Positions 9,240 through 19,600 are shown, numbered from the stretch's first letter. The stretch: 64,000 nucleotides of DNA from JABAAI01 sp965261955 (GCA_965261955.1 CBDHEM010000013.1:1-64000), one strand, 5' to 3'. Program-made: numbers and translations. The notes: a model not told the origin generated them from the sequence alone.

Positions 9240-9509
9240 TTGCGGGGACATCATAAAGGGGCAGAGAAAACGTCGTCATTTCTTATTGATGATATCTGTT
9301 TAGCCCACCAAGCTATCAACCAGTATGGTGCGATGATGTTGGATGATCGTTTGAGCAACGAAGGCAAGACTATCGTTCTACTCCATACAGACTTCATGCG
9401 AAAGTTGGCTTTGTTCAGGTGCCAGAAGAGAGAAGCGATACTTCTCTGGATTACAAAAAGCGTAATCGAAAATACCGGAAAACATCGGCGGCGTAAGAGA
9501 GAAAGGTAG
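9240..9509 (+). pseudogene. Gene remnant, possibly a VOC/glyoxalase-fold fragment
   Basis: An open frame of 89 codons starting on TTG with no ribosome site. The middle ('FLIDDICLAHQAINQYGAMML', then a strand ending 'TDFMRKLALF') has the rhythm of a VOC-fold half: D-D-I, a helix with A/I, G-A, then D-x-x-x-x-LALF. Upstream in the same frame 'YPIAGTS' is followed by a stop. I read it as the tail of a decayed gene. The family call is weak and the frame could be chance. Confidence 0.25.
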
Positions 9510-9515
9510 AAGCCT

Positions 9516-9764
9516 CTAACTCAAAAACAACTTAGCCATGATTGCTAATAGTAAAGCCGTGTTGAAGCCTAAGAATAGCTTCATGCCAGCCAATTTACCC
9601 TCTAGCCTAGCGATATCTGTCTTCAGCTCTGTTCTGAGATTAGCAATTTTAGTTTCTATCTTAGCAGTATCTTCCTTGGTAGCGTAATGTTCTTCAGGTG
9701 CAACAAAAGGGAGGGCTGGTCGCTTAGGTCTGACACCCGATCTGACTTTTGTTCTGACGGCCAT
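9516..9764 (-). CDS. Small coiled-coil protein with a C-terminal membrane anchor (DUF1640/Bdr-like)
   Basis: 82 residues: a basic N-terminus, then 'TKEDTAKIETKIANLRTELK' as a heptad coiled coil (about 29-60), then a hydrophobic tail (about 63-81) ending the protein. This is the layout of DUF1640-like proteins and of the Bdr family found on borrelial plasmids and prophages. Function is unknown in those families as well. No obvious Shine-Dalgarno precedes the start. It sits in an eroded patch with other small coiled-coil/membrane genes, which suggests mobile-element origin. Confidence 0.55.
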   Translation of the reverse strand: MAVRTKVRSGVRPKRPALPFVAPEEHYATKEDTAKIETKIANLRTELKTDIARLEGKLAGMKLFLGFNTALLLAIMAKLFLS

Positions 9765-9806
9765 GGATGTTGTATATTACAGATGACTTATACTGTAAAG
9801 GGGAAA

Positions 9807-10105
9807 TGATTAGTGAATTATATATAAAGAAGACATTTGGAGATATTTCCAGAAAATGTATAGAAGAAATTCTTACTGCTCAAAGACCGAATAAAGACAC
9901 TCCCTTTCTTTGAAGGTGAAGCTATATCTTTAGATGGTAACCCAAGCTCAAAGACGTATATATTGAAAAATACGAATAAAGCGTCTATCAACTAAATCAG
10001 ACCGAGGCTTAGTCTCTGCTACAATCCTAAAAATAGCTACCCGAAATCTTAATCGTAAAATACAAGATTTCGAAAGATGTATCAAAGATGGTCTGTCTTA
10101 AAAAG
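9807..10105 (+). pseudogene. Eroded coding remnants, unrecognised
   Basis: From ATG 9807 a frame of 35 codons stops, and a neighbouring frame then carries on with protein-like sequence ('GEAISLDGNPSSKTYILKN') to another stop. A third stretch near 10017-10100 reads 'ATILKIATRNLNRKIQDFER'. The changes of frame suggest a decayed gene. I cannot name the family. Confidence 0.3.
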
Positions 10106-10109
10106 AAAC

Positions 10110-10153
10110 CCTCTCTCGGCATAACACAGAGGCGGGGCAGACATGATCCCGCC
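10110..10153. other. Two adjacent hairpins
   Basis: CCTCT at 10110-10114 pairs with AGAGG at 10128-10132. GGCGGG at 10131-10136 pairs with CCCGCC at 10148-10153 across an 11-nt loop. The second stem is G+C-rich in an AT-rich region. No strong T-run follows, so a terminator role is possible but not shown. Confidence 0.45.
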
Positions 10154-10364
10154 TATAGTGTAATTGTTTTGTCAGTTAGCAGAATATTCACGCTACTAAC
10201 CTTGATATTGAGGATCATTCGTAACGCAGTCTAACTTCCTGCTGTGATCCGAACTCATGGCCTCGGCGACCTAAAGTATACATGCCTATTATAACTCTAA
10301 TGAGTAGACGATTTTTTACTTGTATTTTTTGTATGCAAGCTACCAAATGTAGTAGATAAACAAA

Positions 10365-10742
10365 GTGTCTCAAGCAAAGATTCAGACAAATCAGGCAAAG
10401 AAGTCTTTTCCCCACTATTATGGCGATAGCATTTGGTGGCGGGTTGTAAGACTATCCTGTGTAGAGGAGCAAATAGCGATGTTAGCCGACATGCTTTTTC
10501 AGCGTAAATTCTTGCATGGAGCCACAAGGCACCACGGGCTGATAGTGGCAGAACACTTCGGCAATTCCATTGCTTACCTGCTCAGTAATATGAAGAAAAA
10601 AGAAGATGCCGAAAGCATAATACAGACTATAGGACACTTAGAGGTGAGTGGGACAGAAGCTATGCGAGTTCTAAATGGATGCTTGCCTATAAAGAAGCAG
10701 ATACATAGAGATATTTTTAGAGAGATGGGAGATTGGACATGA
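10365..10742 (+). CDS. Hypothetical protein of an accessory gene pair
   Basis: 125 residues from GTG 10365; not recognised. Predicted helical and soluble, with no signal or membrane segment. A His/aromatic cluster ('FPHYYGDSIWWRVVRLSCVEEQ') lies near the N-terminus (about 15-37). It overlaps the next gene by 4 bp (ATGA), so the two are translationally coupled and probably work together. Its base composition is less AT-rich than its surroundings, consistent with transfer. Confidence 0.55.
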   Translation: MSQAKIQTNQAKKSFPHYYGDSIWWRVVRLSCVEEQIAMLADMLFQRKFLHGATRHHGLIVAEHFGNSIAYLLSNMKKKEDAESIIQTIGHLEVSGTEAMRVLNGCLPIKKQIHRDIFREMGDWT

Positions 10743-11083
10743 GCAGAATCTCTCTAAAAGAAAAATCAGACAAAAATGGGATCATCCGAGAACTAAATAA
10801 ATCTATCCAAGATATGAAAAAAACCAAAAAAGGTAAGGACTTTTCGGGGATATATGAACACACAGAAAATACAGAGCCTGTAGCAACTAAAGAATTTGTA
10901 AAGCAGGAGATAGACAGTGTTAAGAAAGGCGTAAACAGACTTTGGCAGGTTTTTCTAGCTGGCTTTGTAATTATGGGTTCACTTATAATATATCTTCAAA
11001 GCGATATAAAACAAGAAATGACCCATTACTTTACAGAACTAAAAGCAGAGTTACGACATATCGCAGAAAAAATAAATCGCTAA
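10739..11083 (+). CDS. Coiled-coil protein with one membrane segment, Bdr-like
   Basis: 114 residues from ATG 10739, with GGGAGA just upstream and a 4-bp overlap with the previous stop. An earlier TTG at 10733 is less likely. A charged N-terminal half is followed by 'ATKEFVKQEIDSVKKGVNRL' coiled coil, a membrane segment ('VFLAGFVIMGSLIIYL', about 75-92), then a second coil. The organisation echoes the gene at 9516-9764 and the Bdr/DUF1640 style, but with the membrane segment internal. Function unknown; likely of plasmid or phage origin. Confidence 0.55.
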   Translation: MSRISLKEKSDKNGIIRELNKSIQDMKKTKKGKDFSGIYEHTENTEPVATKEFVKQEIDSVKKGVNRLWQVFLAGFVIMGSLIIYLQSDIKQEMTHYFTELKAELRHIAEKINR

Positions 11084-11156
11084 CAATACTCCTCTATTTT
11101 TAATGCGATAAGCATTTTTTAGTTGCTCAGAATATCAATTTTTTGATCATGTCCTT

Positions 11157-11272
11157 GTTGGTGCTAATAGAGAAGGGGGTACACCTGTTTCCATCTCGAA
11201 CACAGAAGTTAAGCCCTTCATCGCCGATGGTACTGCAAGGTTCGCTTTGTGGGAGAGTAGGACGGTGCCTAC
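11157..11272 (+). rRNA. rrf: 5S ribosomal RNA
   Basis: Conserved 5S landmarks in order: CCATCTCGAACACAGAAG, TTAAGCCCTTCATCGCCGA, TGGTACTGCA, then GTGGGAGAGTAGGACGGTGCC. The ends are set approximately where TGTTGG and CCTACA can form helix I. No 16S, 23S or tRNA gene is adjacent. The stand-alone position agrees with the scattered rRNA genes known in Leptospira. Confidence 0.93.
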
Positions 11273-11985
11273 ACTGCTATTATATTTACCGTGAAGGGAT
11301 ATATTCTCTTCTTTTTGTGTACTTCTTGGTTACGTACCGTAGAGACCTAGTGAATGGTTGGCTAGAGTAAAGCCGGGATTATTTACAACCTAAAGTTATA
11401 GATCTTTCGCTTTTTTTATCGTAAAACTCATCTATGTGACATCTATAGCGACATCTATGCGATGCGACCACGGTCTATACAAATAATATGAGCGTGGTGT
11501 CTCCCGCTTGAACATGTTCGTAAAATGTGCTTCCGCTAAGCTTCAAGTCTAAAGTAGCGCACGTCCGATTTCAGTTCTATTCTCGATTAGTCAGTAGAAC
11601 TGTAGAGCCATACAAGCAGATTCCTTTGATTTAGAAAAAATTTATTTCCTAGTGATTTTTCTAAGAGTGAGGCCTTTCTTGTCAATGCATTGCTTGAGAA
11701 TAGAGCTGAGATCAGATATGTTTGCTTGGGAATTGAAGCCTGAGGATGGGGTATTTGAATTAAAAAAAGGAATTTACTTGAAAATCATATTTTACCATGA
11801 TGGATTACTGGGATTATTTTGAGCGTTTGTTTGGGCTTGTCCATATTTTCTGATTTGCGGAAGAGTTCGATAAGCACATTTGCTTGTATTTCTTCTTTGA
11901 ACGCTTATGGAGATTGGACTTAGACTATTTTGTGCATTTGCTTTCGAATATCCCTTAACGAAAATCAAATGAAAAGGAGTATGAT
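11273..11985. other. 700-bp stretch without a recognised gene
   Basis: No recognised gene. An open frame without a good start runs through about 11630-11825 and contains 'MFAWELKPEDGVFELKKGIY', which looks protein-like but matches nothing I know. The right end carries the ribosome site of the next gene (AGGAG at 11975-11979). A GACATCTAT repeat occurs near 11438-11458. Confidence 0.35.
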
Positions 11986-12729
11986 ATGCAAATAAGATAT
12001 ACAATGAAAAGATGTGTTTCTGTTATTCGCTATGTTCGGGTAAGTATGATACCAGCTTTTGCTTTGTTGTTGTTCACTTTCGCTTGTGAACGAGGTGAAG
12101 TGATTGAAACTATAGGAGGTCATGATCTCAGAACGAAAGAATATGAAGAGTATTATTCTACTTCTGTAGATCTGGCAAGTCGTGTTTCTGGGGCAGACAA
12201 GAGTGTGATTGCTAAGTTAGTCTGTAATAAAGAATCATCAGTCAGTAAGACGCTAAGACCACAAAATCATTATGACCGTTATAGAGATTCTCTCATGGTT
12301 GCCAGAGTTGCGGAGGATGAGGGTTTTTTAGATGATCCTAATGTGCAGCGTATGTTGGAACAAAATCGGCTACAAACCATAGGACAACTTTATATAAATG
12401 CAAAACTGCTACAGGCAGTTGATAATTTGATTACTGAGGAAGCCAAACTAAAGGTCTGTGAAGCACTCAGAAAAAAAGAACCTAAGAAGATGGCACCTCT
12501 TTCTTTAAATGATTGTTTAGCTGTTTCGGAAAGGTTTATCAAAAAACGTTTGATAAGTCAAAAAAGTAAAGAAGTGATAAAGGATATTAGAGAGAGTGTT
12601 GCGATCAAAAGAAATTTAAAATTTGATCAAAAACAATATTTTAATAAGTTACCAGCTTATGTTGACCTAAAAAAAGAAGGTGGTTGTGCAGGCTCATCTA
12701 GCCTAGAAGAAAGTAAAAGTAAAAAGTAA
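11986..12729 (+). CDS. Putative lipoprotein with SurA/PpiC-like N-terminal features
   Basis: 247 residues from ATG 11986, with AGGAG six bases upstream. The N-terminus is basic, then hydrophobic, ending 'LLLFTFAC' at Cys 34, a plausible lipobox, so the mature protein would be lipid-anchored and exported. After it, 'ETIGGHDLRTKEYEEYY' and a helical region with 'RDSLMVARVAEDEGFLDDPNVQRMLEQ' resemble the chaperone half of SurA/PpiC-type proteins, without a recognisable isomerase domain. Leptospiral lipoproteins of this build exist, but I cannot assign one by name. A strong terminator follows. Confidence 0.65.
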   Translation: MQIRYTMKRCVSVIRYVRVSMIPAFALLLFTFACERGEVIETIGGHDLRTKEYEEYYSTSVDLASRVSGADKSVIAKLVCNKESSVSKTLRPQNHYDRYRDSLMVARVAEDEGFLDDPNVQRMLEQNRLQTIGQLYINAKLLQAVDNLITEEAKLKVCEALRKKEPKKMAPLSLNDCLAVSERFIKKRLISQKSKEVIKDIRESVAIKRNLKFDQKQYFNKLPAYVDLKKEGGCAGSSSLEESKSKK

Positions 12730-12755
12730 GAAATTTACAATTTACTTTTAACCTT

Positions 12756-12808
12756 AAAAAAGCAGGTTAGCTTATTTGTAGCAAATATTGTCTGGCCTGC
12801 TTTTTTTT
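12756..12808 (+). terminator. Strong rho-independent terminator
   Basis: AAAAAGCAGG (12756-12765) pairs with CCTGCTTTTT (12796-12805), and the T-run continues to 12808. An inner ATTTG/CAAAT stem lies in the loop. The A-run on the other side could make it work in both directions. It separates the lipoprotein gene from ispF. Confidence 0.85.
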
Positions 12809-12939
12809 ATTCTAATCAAAAATACTCATAGTTGTCTTCAATTCGATTTTTTGAACTAGGGTAATCATAGTCTGATCTTTCTTGAAGGAAACTTAGTTTT
12901 GTCAAAATATCTATCAAAAATGCGAGATAAGGAACTCTA

Positions 12940-13425
12940 GTGGATATACGGACGGGTATAGGTATTGACTTCCATCGTTTGATTTTCCAGCCAAAAAGTC
13001 CTCTTGTATTGGGTGGAGTAGAAATCCAGTCAGATTTTGCCTTGGTAGGTCATTCTGATGCAGATGTAGTTCTTCACGCTTTAAGTGACGCTATCCTTGG
13101 TGCATTAGGCGAAGGTGATATAGGAGAATTTTTTTCAAATACAGATCCCATAAATAAAGGCTTAGATTCTAAAAATATATGTGAGCTAGCCAGAACAAAA
13201 TTGTTAGAGGCTGATTTTTCTATATCAAATGTTGATATAACCATAATAGGAGAAAAACCTCACGTAAGTCCTCATAAAACGAATATACGCCTTTCTCTGT
13301 CTAAAATATTAGCTATATTAGAAGAGCGTATTAGTGTGAAAGCTACGACAACCGAACAGATGGGTGCTTTAGGTCGTGAGGAAGGATTAGCTTGCTTGGC
13401 TAATGTTCTGCTTATAAAAAAATGA
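12940..13425 (+). CDS. ispF: 2-C-methyl-D-erythritol 2,4-cyclodiphosphate synthase
   Basis: Catalyses the CMP-releasing cyclisation step of the MEP pathway to isoprenoids. 161 residues from GTG 12940, the usual length. Zn ligands are in GIDFHR (D10, H12) and GHSDADVVLHALSD; the conserved LGEGDIGEFF, ISNVDITIIGEKP and TTTEQMGALGREEG stretches are all present. The stop overlaps the next start by 4 bp (ATGA), so the hydrolase is translationally coupled to it although the two have no obvious shared pathway. Confidence 0.96.
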   Translation: MDIRTGIGIDFHRLIFQPKSPLVLGGVEIQSDFALVGHSDADVVLHALSDAILGALGEGDIGEFFSNTDPINKGLDSKNICELARTKLLEADFSISNVDITIIGEKPHVSPHKTNIRLSLSKILAILEERISVKATTTEQMGALGREEGLACLANVLLIKK

Positions 13426-14630
13426 AACCAAATTTTTTCAGAAAGAATAAAACACTTTTTGCAGTTAGTTCTGCAATTATCCTCATTATTGTTTCCATAT
13501 TTGTAAGTGGAATAGCTTTTTTTTTATTTTGCATTTTACTTATTTTGTTTTCACTTTATCCCGTTTTCTTATACTTTGGAGGAAAGTTTTATCGTCTTCC
13601 AGATATTTCTGATTATCGTATTCCCGTCCAAACTCAAGACGGTTGGAATATTATTGTACACTTGCATAATGCAAAAGAACCTTTAATAGGAAGATACCCC
13701 ATTATTCTTTCTCATGGTCTTGCCACAAATAAATTCAGTGTAGATTTAGATGAATCTCATAGTCTTGCTTACTATCTAAAAAAGAAAGGGTATACTGTTT
13801 TTGTCTTAAATTTACGGGGAGTAGGGAACTCTTACCATGACTCTCCAAAGCGTTATAAAGATTTTTGTTTTGATGATATTGTGGATTATGATGTGCCTGC
13901 TGTTATTAAAAAAGTGAAGGAACTAACTGGATCCCCTAAAATAAATTGGATAGGACATAGCATGGGAGCTATGATTGCACAAGCTTTTCTTGGTAAGGCC
14001 CAGCCAGATTCTAAAGATATCGCATGTTTTATTTCTTTAGGAGGTCCGGGTAATCTGGAGCATGTCAATTCTGGCTTACTAGGTTTTATAGCCCACTATC
14101 GGAAATTATTTGGACTCTTTGATATAAAGTTTCTAGCGAAACTATTTTCTCCCTTCTTTGGGCGTATTCCAAGCAGTCTAGATATGAATATTTTGAGTAA
14201 AAAAGATATTGATGAAAAGACGATTTCTCGCATTTTGTATAATGCTGCCGAAAACATTGCAGAAGGGCTAGCTCAACAATTGAGTAGTTGGGTTTGTGAG
14301 GGAAAAGAAGTGACAAGAGATGATTCTTTTAATTATCGTTTTGGATTAAAAAACATTCAAATCCCTTCGCTTTTTATATCTGGAGAAGCTGATGAAATTG
14401 CTCCTCCCCAAAGTATCAATTTTGCTTTTAACCAAATACAGAGTGAAGAGAAAAAACATATCACTTTAAGCAAAAAAAATAACTTTTCTGTAGATTATTC
14501 TCACATGGGTTTGGTTGTTGGTAGAAATGCTACACATGAAGTTTTTCCACTTATAGGAGATTGGTTGGAAAACTATGGGTGTGAGAATAGTTCTGTAAAG
14601 AAAAAATGGTTTTTTAAAAAACAGAATTGA
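13422..14630 (+). CDS. Membrane-anchored alpha/beta hydrolase, lipase-like
   Basis: 402 residues. Two N-terminal hydrophobic stretches (about 12-52) anchor it or pass the membrane. The fold follows: the oxyanion segment SHGLATNKFSVD (about 97), the nucleophile elbow GHSMGA (Ser about 181), an acid in GEADEIAPP (about 326), and a C-terminal His in YSHMGLVVG (about 362). The build resembles acid-lipase or poly(hydroxyalkanoate)-type alpha/beta hydrolases acting on esters; the substrate is not readable from sequence. Translationally coupled to ispF. Confidence 0.8.
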   Translation: MKPNFFRKNKTLFAVSSAIILIIVSIFVSGIAFFLFCILLILFSLYPVFLYFGGKFYRLPDISDYRIPVQTQDGWNIIVHLHNAKEPLIGRYPIILSHGLATNKFSVDLDESHSLAYYLKKKGYTVFVLNLRGVGNSYHDSPKRYKDFCFDDIVDYDVPAVIKKVKELTGSPKINWIGHSMGAMIAQAFLGKAQPDSKDIACFISLGGPGNLEHVNSGLLGFIAHYRKLFGLFDIKFLAKLFSPFFGRIPSSLDMNILSKKDIDEKTISRILYNAAENIAEGLAQQLSSWVCEGKEVTRDDSFNYRFGLKNIQIPSLFISGEADEIAPPQSINFAFNQIQSEEKKHITLSKKNNFSVDYSHMGLVVGRNATHEVFPLIGDWLENYGCENSSVKKKWFFKKQN

Positions 14631-14666
14631 GGAAGAGACAGTCGACTATATACTGGAAATATTGCT

Positions 14667-15764
14667 ATGATTGAGACATTTTCTTTAAAGAATTTTCGTT
14701 GTTTTCGAGAGCTTTCTATCTCCCCTCTTTCTCGTATCAACTTGATTACAGGAAAAAATAACTGTGGCAAGACTGCGTTTTTAGAAGGCCTATTTTTACA
14801 TCTGGGAGGGACAAACCCAGAGTTACCACTGAATATAAATGTTTTTCGTGGGGTGGGTAAATTAATACCAAACGCCCAAGAGATATGGGGTTGGTTATTT
14901 CGTGAAAAGGATTATCAAAAAAAAATATTACTAACAAGTTATGATGATAAAGGTGAAAAGAGAGAGCTTACAATTTCATTAGAAATCCCGGCTTCTTCTA
15001 CCTTTTCTCAAGATGGGAATGCCTCAAACTTAGAGGCAGAAAAGTCAGCCGTGGAGTTGCTTTCTACTGCCACAGATAATCACCAGCTTGTTTTGCTTTT
15101 TCATGGTCCATCACCCAAGGAACAAAAAAGCCGTGTGTCTGCACAAATTATCAACAATCAAATACGATTCAATCGAGATAGTAGTGTTACCTTTATTCCT
15201 TTTCCCCCTAGTATTTTTATGGCTACGAAAATACGTAATTATGCAGAAGATGCAGAAAGATATTCTCGTTTAGAAGAAGCTGGTTTTCATACCGATGTGA
15301 TTGAAGCTTTAGCCCAAGTTGAGCCGAAATTGAAGCGCTTTGTTGTTTCTGTAGCAGCCGGTACCCCCTCTTTACGTGCTGATATTGGTGGTCAAAAAAT
15401 GATTCCACTTTCTTATATGGGGGAGGGAGTGAATCGGCTCTTGAGTATTATTTTAGCCATACCCGTATGCCAAGGTGGCCTATTGTTAATTGATGAGATT
15501 GAAAATGGGATACATCATTCTGTTTTAGATAGGGTTTTTCAGTCTATACACAAATTAGCTTATAAGTTTAATGTACAGCTTTTAGCAACCACTCATAGCT
15601 GGGAATGTATCCGGGCGGCACACAAAGCTTATGCAGAAACTGACATTTATGATTTTCGTTTATTTGAATTTTGCGAGAGTGAAGACGAGCAAAAGCAAAC
15701 AAAAGTGAACCTATATGATCAAGATAGCCTTGGCAAAATTGTAAAGCGATTAGAAGAAACATAG
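14667..15764 (+). CDS. Stand-alone AAA ATPase of the AAA_15/AAA_21 (OLD/RecF-like) kind
   Basis: 365 residues. It starts with the family signature 'IETFSLKNFRCF', then Walker A GKNNCGKT (about 30-37), an ABC-like signature 'SYMGEGVNRLLSIILA' (about 249), Walker B LLLIDEIENGIH, and the H-loop ATTHS. The gap between the Walker motifs is short, and there is no Toprim or other nuclease domain, so it is an ATPase module alone. Relatives occur both as orphan genes and in defence systems. Here its neighbours are a hydrolase and a cytochrome, with the restriction enzyme 900 bp beyond, so no partner can be named. Confidence 0.8.
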   Translation: MIETFSLKNFRCFRELSISPLSRINLITGKNNCGKTAFLEGLFLHLGGTNPELPLNINVFRGVGKLIPNAQEIWGWLFREKDYQKKILLTSYDDKGEKRELTISLEIPASSTFSQDGNASNLEAEKSAVELLSTATDNHQLVLLFHGPSPKEQKSRVSAQIINNQIRFNRDSSVTFIPFPPSIFMATKIRNYAEDAERYSRLEEAGFHTDVIEALAQVEPKLKRFVVSVAAGTPSLRADIGGQKMIPLSYMGEGVNRLLSIILAIPVCQGGLLLIDEIENGIHHSVLDRVFQSIHKLAYKFNVQLLATTHSWECIRAAHKAYAETDIYDFRLFEFCESEDEQKQTKVNLYDQDSLGKIVKRLEET

Positions 15765-15779
15765 GAAAGCATTCTAAAA

Positions 15780-16274
15780 CTATTTCACTTTATTTTTTGG
15801 AGGTAGATTTTGAAGATAGACTACATAAGTAGCGATGGCTCTTCTATCCGCTTCTGAGATATGAGGATATGGTGCCATCGTTGTTCCCGGAACGCCAGTC
15901 AATAAGGTATTTGTGATATCTTCCACTGAGTACCCTTGTTTGTAAGCCATTTTGTGGCTATAATCTCTAGGTGGAGGGTTCAAATTTTTCCCGGCAGGGC
16001 CATCTCCCTTACCCTCTGGGCCATGACAAGCTTGGCACCCGCTTTCTTGAAAAAGTTGTTGGCCTTTTTGAGCGACTTCGGATAATTCAGGTTGAACATT
16101 AGGCACAATATCATCTTGATTTGCATCCGGGCGTTTCCCACAAAAGCTTCCTAACGTAAGAAAAGCTAACATAAGAAATATAGTAGCTAAAGAAAAAGAC
16201 AAAGCTTTGAGGAGTAACACAAGTAACACGAAGGTGTCTGAATGCACTTTGTCAATAGAATAATATCGTATCAA
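15780..16274 (-). CDS. Exported mono-haem cytochrome c, probable lipoprotein
   Basis: 164 residues from TTG 16274, chosen because GGAAGGA sits six bases upstream. The N-terminal hydrophobic segment ends 'LTLGSFC', a plausible lipobox. A class I cytochrome c domain follows: CQACH haem-binding site (about residue 80), then 'GTTMAPYPHISEADRRAIATYV', with the Met as sixth haem ligand. The domain resembles SoxX/cbb3-subunit-type c domains. It would carry electrons on the outer face of the inner membrane. It converges with the AAA ATPase gene, 15 bp apart, and no oxidase or reductase gene is nearby. Confidence 0.88.
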   Translation of the reverse strand: MIRYYSIDKVHSDTFVLLVLLLKALSFSLATIFLMLAFLTLGSFCGKRPDANQDDIVPNVQPELSEVAQKGQQLFQESGCQACHGPEGKGDGPAGKNLNPPPRDYSHKMAYKQGYSVEDITNTLLTGVPGTTMAPYPHISEADRRAIATYVVYLQNLPPKNKVK

Positions 16275-16686
16275 TTTGTTTCCTTCCTATTTTGCCTGTT
16301 TGTAAAAACTCTGCTGATAGATTGATTAGCACGCGTCAAAGAGTGTGCTGTCAAAGTTTGCATAATTTGAATACACTATTATTGATGATGCTTCTGAGAT
16401 GCTTCTGATAATGATACAAAAAAGTTTGACAAAAATCATTCCTAATCCCAGTCAAAATGTACCTGAATAGTTCCCTAAATTTTTATCAAGAAAGTACAGA
16501 AATTTTAAAGTCTGATCAAATTGTTTACTAAAAATGACGGGTTTTTCAAGAGTATAAAATTTATTTTGGAGTGAAGATAAATAATAGAAAATTCAAAAAC
16601 TAAAAGTTATGATCCAGCACCAAATTTATTTCAACAGCCTCTAGACGCTATTAGACAAAGCTAACACCTTGTCCGAAAACAAACGC
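16275..16686. other. Intergenic region upstream of the cytochrome gene
   Basis: It must hold the cytochrome promoter (reading leftward) and the 3' flank of the restriction gene. A direct repeat GATGCTTCTGA occurs twice at about 16386-16409. No gene or RNA recognised. Confidence 0.4.
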
Positions 16687-19600
16687 TTATTTTTCCACTT
16701 TTTCTAGTTGCTGAATAATTCGTACGCTTTCTACGCTCACAGTAATCACGCGCCTTAGCAAGCTAAAAACATACGCCCCACCATTAGAAGACCAATCGTT
16801 GGGATTATTCTGAATACCACTGTCTTTGTCAATTTTCATTCGATAGCGTTCCATAATCCATTCAATGGCTGATTTACCATTGACCACATAGTTATAGGCC
16901 TCTTGTGGTATGCCTTGCAGTTGGATGCTAGAGTTATAAATGATAGTACTCTTATCAAGACCCCGTTTATTGCTTTTACTTTTTAGCTTGGGATCTTTGG
17001 CAAAGCGCATTTTTTCTACATCTTTTTTTGCAAAACTTGAAGAGACTACTTTTATGGGATATTCTTTCACTTGCTCATAAGCGACATGCAGTTTGCCTAA
17101 TTGACGGCCGGCTTCAACAAACATATCAAAATTCTCGGCAGCAACAAAGGGAATACGCGGTAGCATTTTGACCAAATCAGAGGCAAAACTCTTCCTGTAG
17201 GCAGGCCAGTGCAGGACACCGTAGATATAATAAAATATGTCTTCTTTACTGATCGTAGTATTTTGGTAATGCTCCTGAAATAAGAGCAAGCTAGATGCTG
17301 AGATATTATCATGCCGCTTGCCTTGCTCATCATAGACATAAAGAGGGAAACATTGGCTGTTTAAAACAATTTGAATATCTGGCAGAATATCTACCATTAG
17401 AGCCGTGGATTGCCTAGCACCCTTGCCACTGACGCATATGAGTAAATTCTCGCTATCAGCTTGTGGAAAGAAGAGGGGTGTACGGTAGTGCCTGCTATTA
17501 AATTGTTTATCAAAATAAAGCCGTTTTTTGGTAAAAGGACGGTAAATAGCAGATCGTATTTGTCTTTTATTGAAGCTCGCTATTTTCCCTCTTTTAATAT
17601 CTTGTTTTGTGATTTGATCCCAGCTAATTTTACTAGGATCGTTATTGATAAAGTTTTCTACTTTGAGCTTGGGATCTTTGCGTTTTTCCTCCTGATATGC
17701 TGCCAGCTGTTCGTTATAAAAAGCAATCATCTGCTTCATGTGAGTTCGCAGAACAGCTGGAGAAAAATTGTACACCCAAGTATCACGGCCAGTTGCTACT
17801 CCACGAGAATAAATACCGAAAAAACTATTTACGATGGGATATTTCCCTTTGTATTCATGTGCTAGATCACTTAGATCACTATCACTAAAGAGCTGGTCTG
17901 ACTTACTTTCTTTACCCTTGAGCTGGTTTATGGCTACTTTCTTAGCCTCATCTGTGCCCATTGGCATATAACTCTCAAAGACAGGGTCACGCTGATTAAT
18001 CCAGTCTTGTAAGGCATTGGGCTGAATTTTTTGCCAAGGTAAACTGCCTAGAGTATGGCTACTGATCTTTTTAAGCTTCGCCTCACGCCTCATATAATCG
18101 CCAATATCATGATAGAGGATTTCTCCTTGCTCCCCCTCTTTTGTCCTCTTTGGATTGTCTTTTTTGGGATTTTTCACAAGAAGAGTAATGGCAATAGTCG
18201 CTTTACTACCCCTTCCTTTGTTAAAAAGTAGACCACCTTCTCGTTTATTTAAATCTCCAGAAGTTCTGGCATTCCCTCGCAAGTTAAAACAATAGATACG
18301 CTCAAATTCTTCGACTAGACACTTTCGCAACCCATCGCTAGCGTTCCCATCTATAAAAGAGCCGTTGGTTACGTAAGCAATCACTCCCTCATTTCCAATG
18401 CGATCACTAGCCCAGCGAATGGCTCGGATATACGAGTCATATAAGCTATTTTTATTGGTAGCAGCAGAATGCTCAACATAACTCTCCTCAATGTGCTTAT
18501 CCAGATTTTCATATTTCAAGTTTTTATTGGCGTCATTTTCGCTTTTTTGACCAGCTGACCAAGGAGGATTACCAATAATGACGCGAATGGGGCTTTTCTT
18601 TTGTTCTTCTACCCGCTTGCTGTTTACAGGGAAGAGTTTGTCTAAGCGGCCCTGTTTTTCGTCGTCTCCTTCATTCATTTGAAAGGTATCCGTCAAGACT
18701 ACGCCATCAAATGGCTTATAGTCACCACCCATGCGCTGGTGAAAGGCCTCTTCAATGTTAATGGCAGCAATATAATAGGCAAGCAACATGATCTCATTCG
18801 CATGTAGCTCTTGAGTAAACTTGCGTTCTAAGTCTTTGTCATGGATGAGTTCTTTGTTTTGCAAAAGACGGACAAGAAAGCTACCAGTACCAGTAAAGGG
18901 ATCAAGTATATGTACATCCTTATCGCTCAGCCCTTGATTAAATTCTTGGCGTAAAACTTCATCTGCGCTTCGTAAAATAAAATCAACGACTTCAATGGGA
19001 GTATATACAATTCCAAGCTTTTCAGCTACCTTGGGAAAGGCAGTGGCAAAGAACTTTTCATAAAGCTCAGTCATTACCTTTTGCTTGCCGGCAGTGTTGT
19101 CTATACCGCTGGCACGATTACGAACACTCTCATAAAATCCTTCTAGGTTTTTAATTTCATTTTCTAAGCCCGCTTCTTTTAAGTAACCCAAAACTTTTTC
19201 CATGCTAATAGAAACGGGGTTATGCTTAGAAAAAACATAACCTTCAAATAAAGCATCAAAGACTGGGCGAGTGATTATATGCTGACTAAGCAGGCCCACT
19301 GCCTCTTCTTGGTCTATGGCAGGGTTAATGTTTTTTTGCAAACTCAGTAGGAAGTCAGAAAAGACCCGGCAAAACTCACTGCTTTTCTGATCTAACAGCC
19401 CCTCTATACGAGTAGTTATTGTTTGCGCTATACGCGCTACATCTTGCGCCCAAGACTCCCAGTAACGACGGTCTCCACATTTATCGACGATCTTCGCATA
19501 AATGGCGTTATGCCATTCATGAAAATCTAAGGTGAATTGTGAAGGAGTTGCTTTGTGTACTTCATTTGCAGTTATAACTTCGCCGTTCTCTCCAATGTGC

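Noticed and set aside
11143..11370. Protein-coding frame over the 5S rRNA gene
   Set aside because: It lies within clear 5S rRNA sequence and encodes nothing recognisable.
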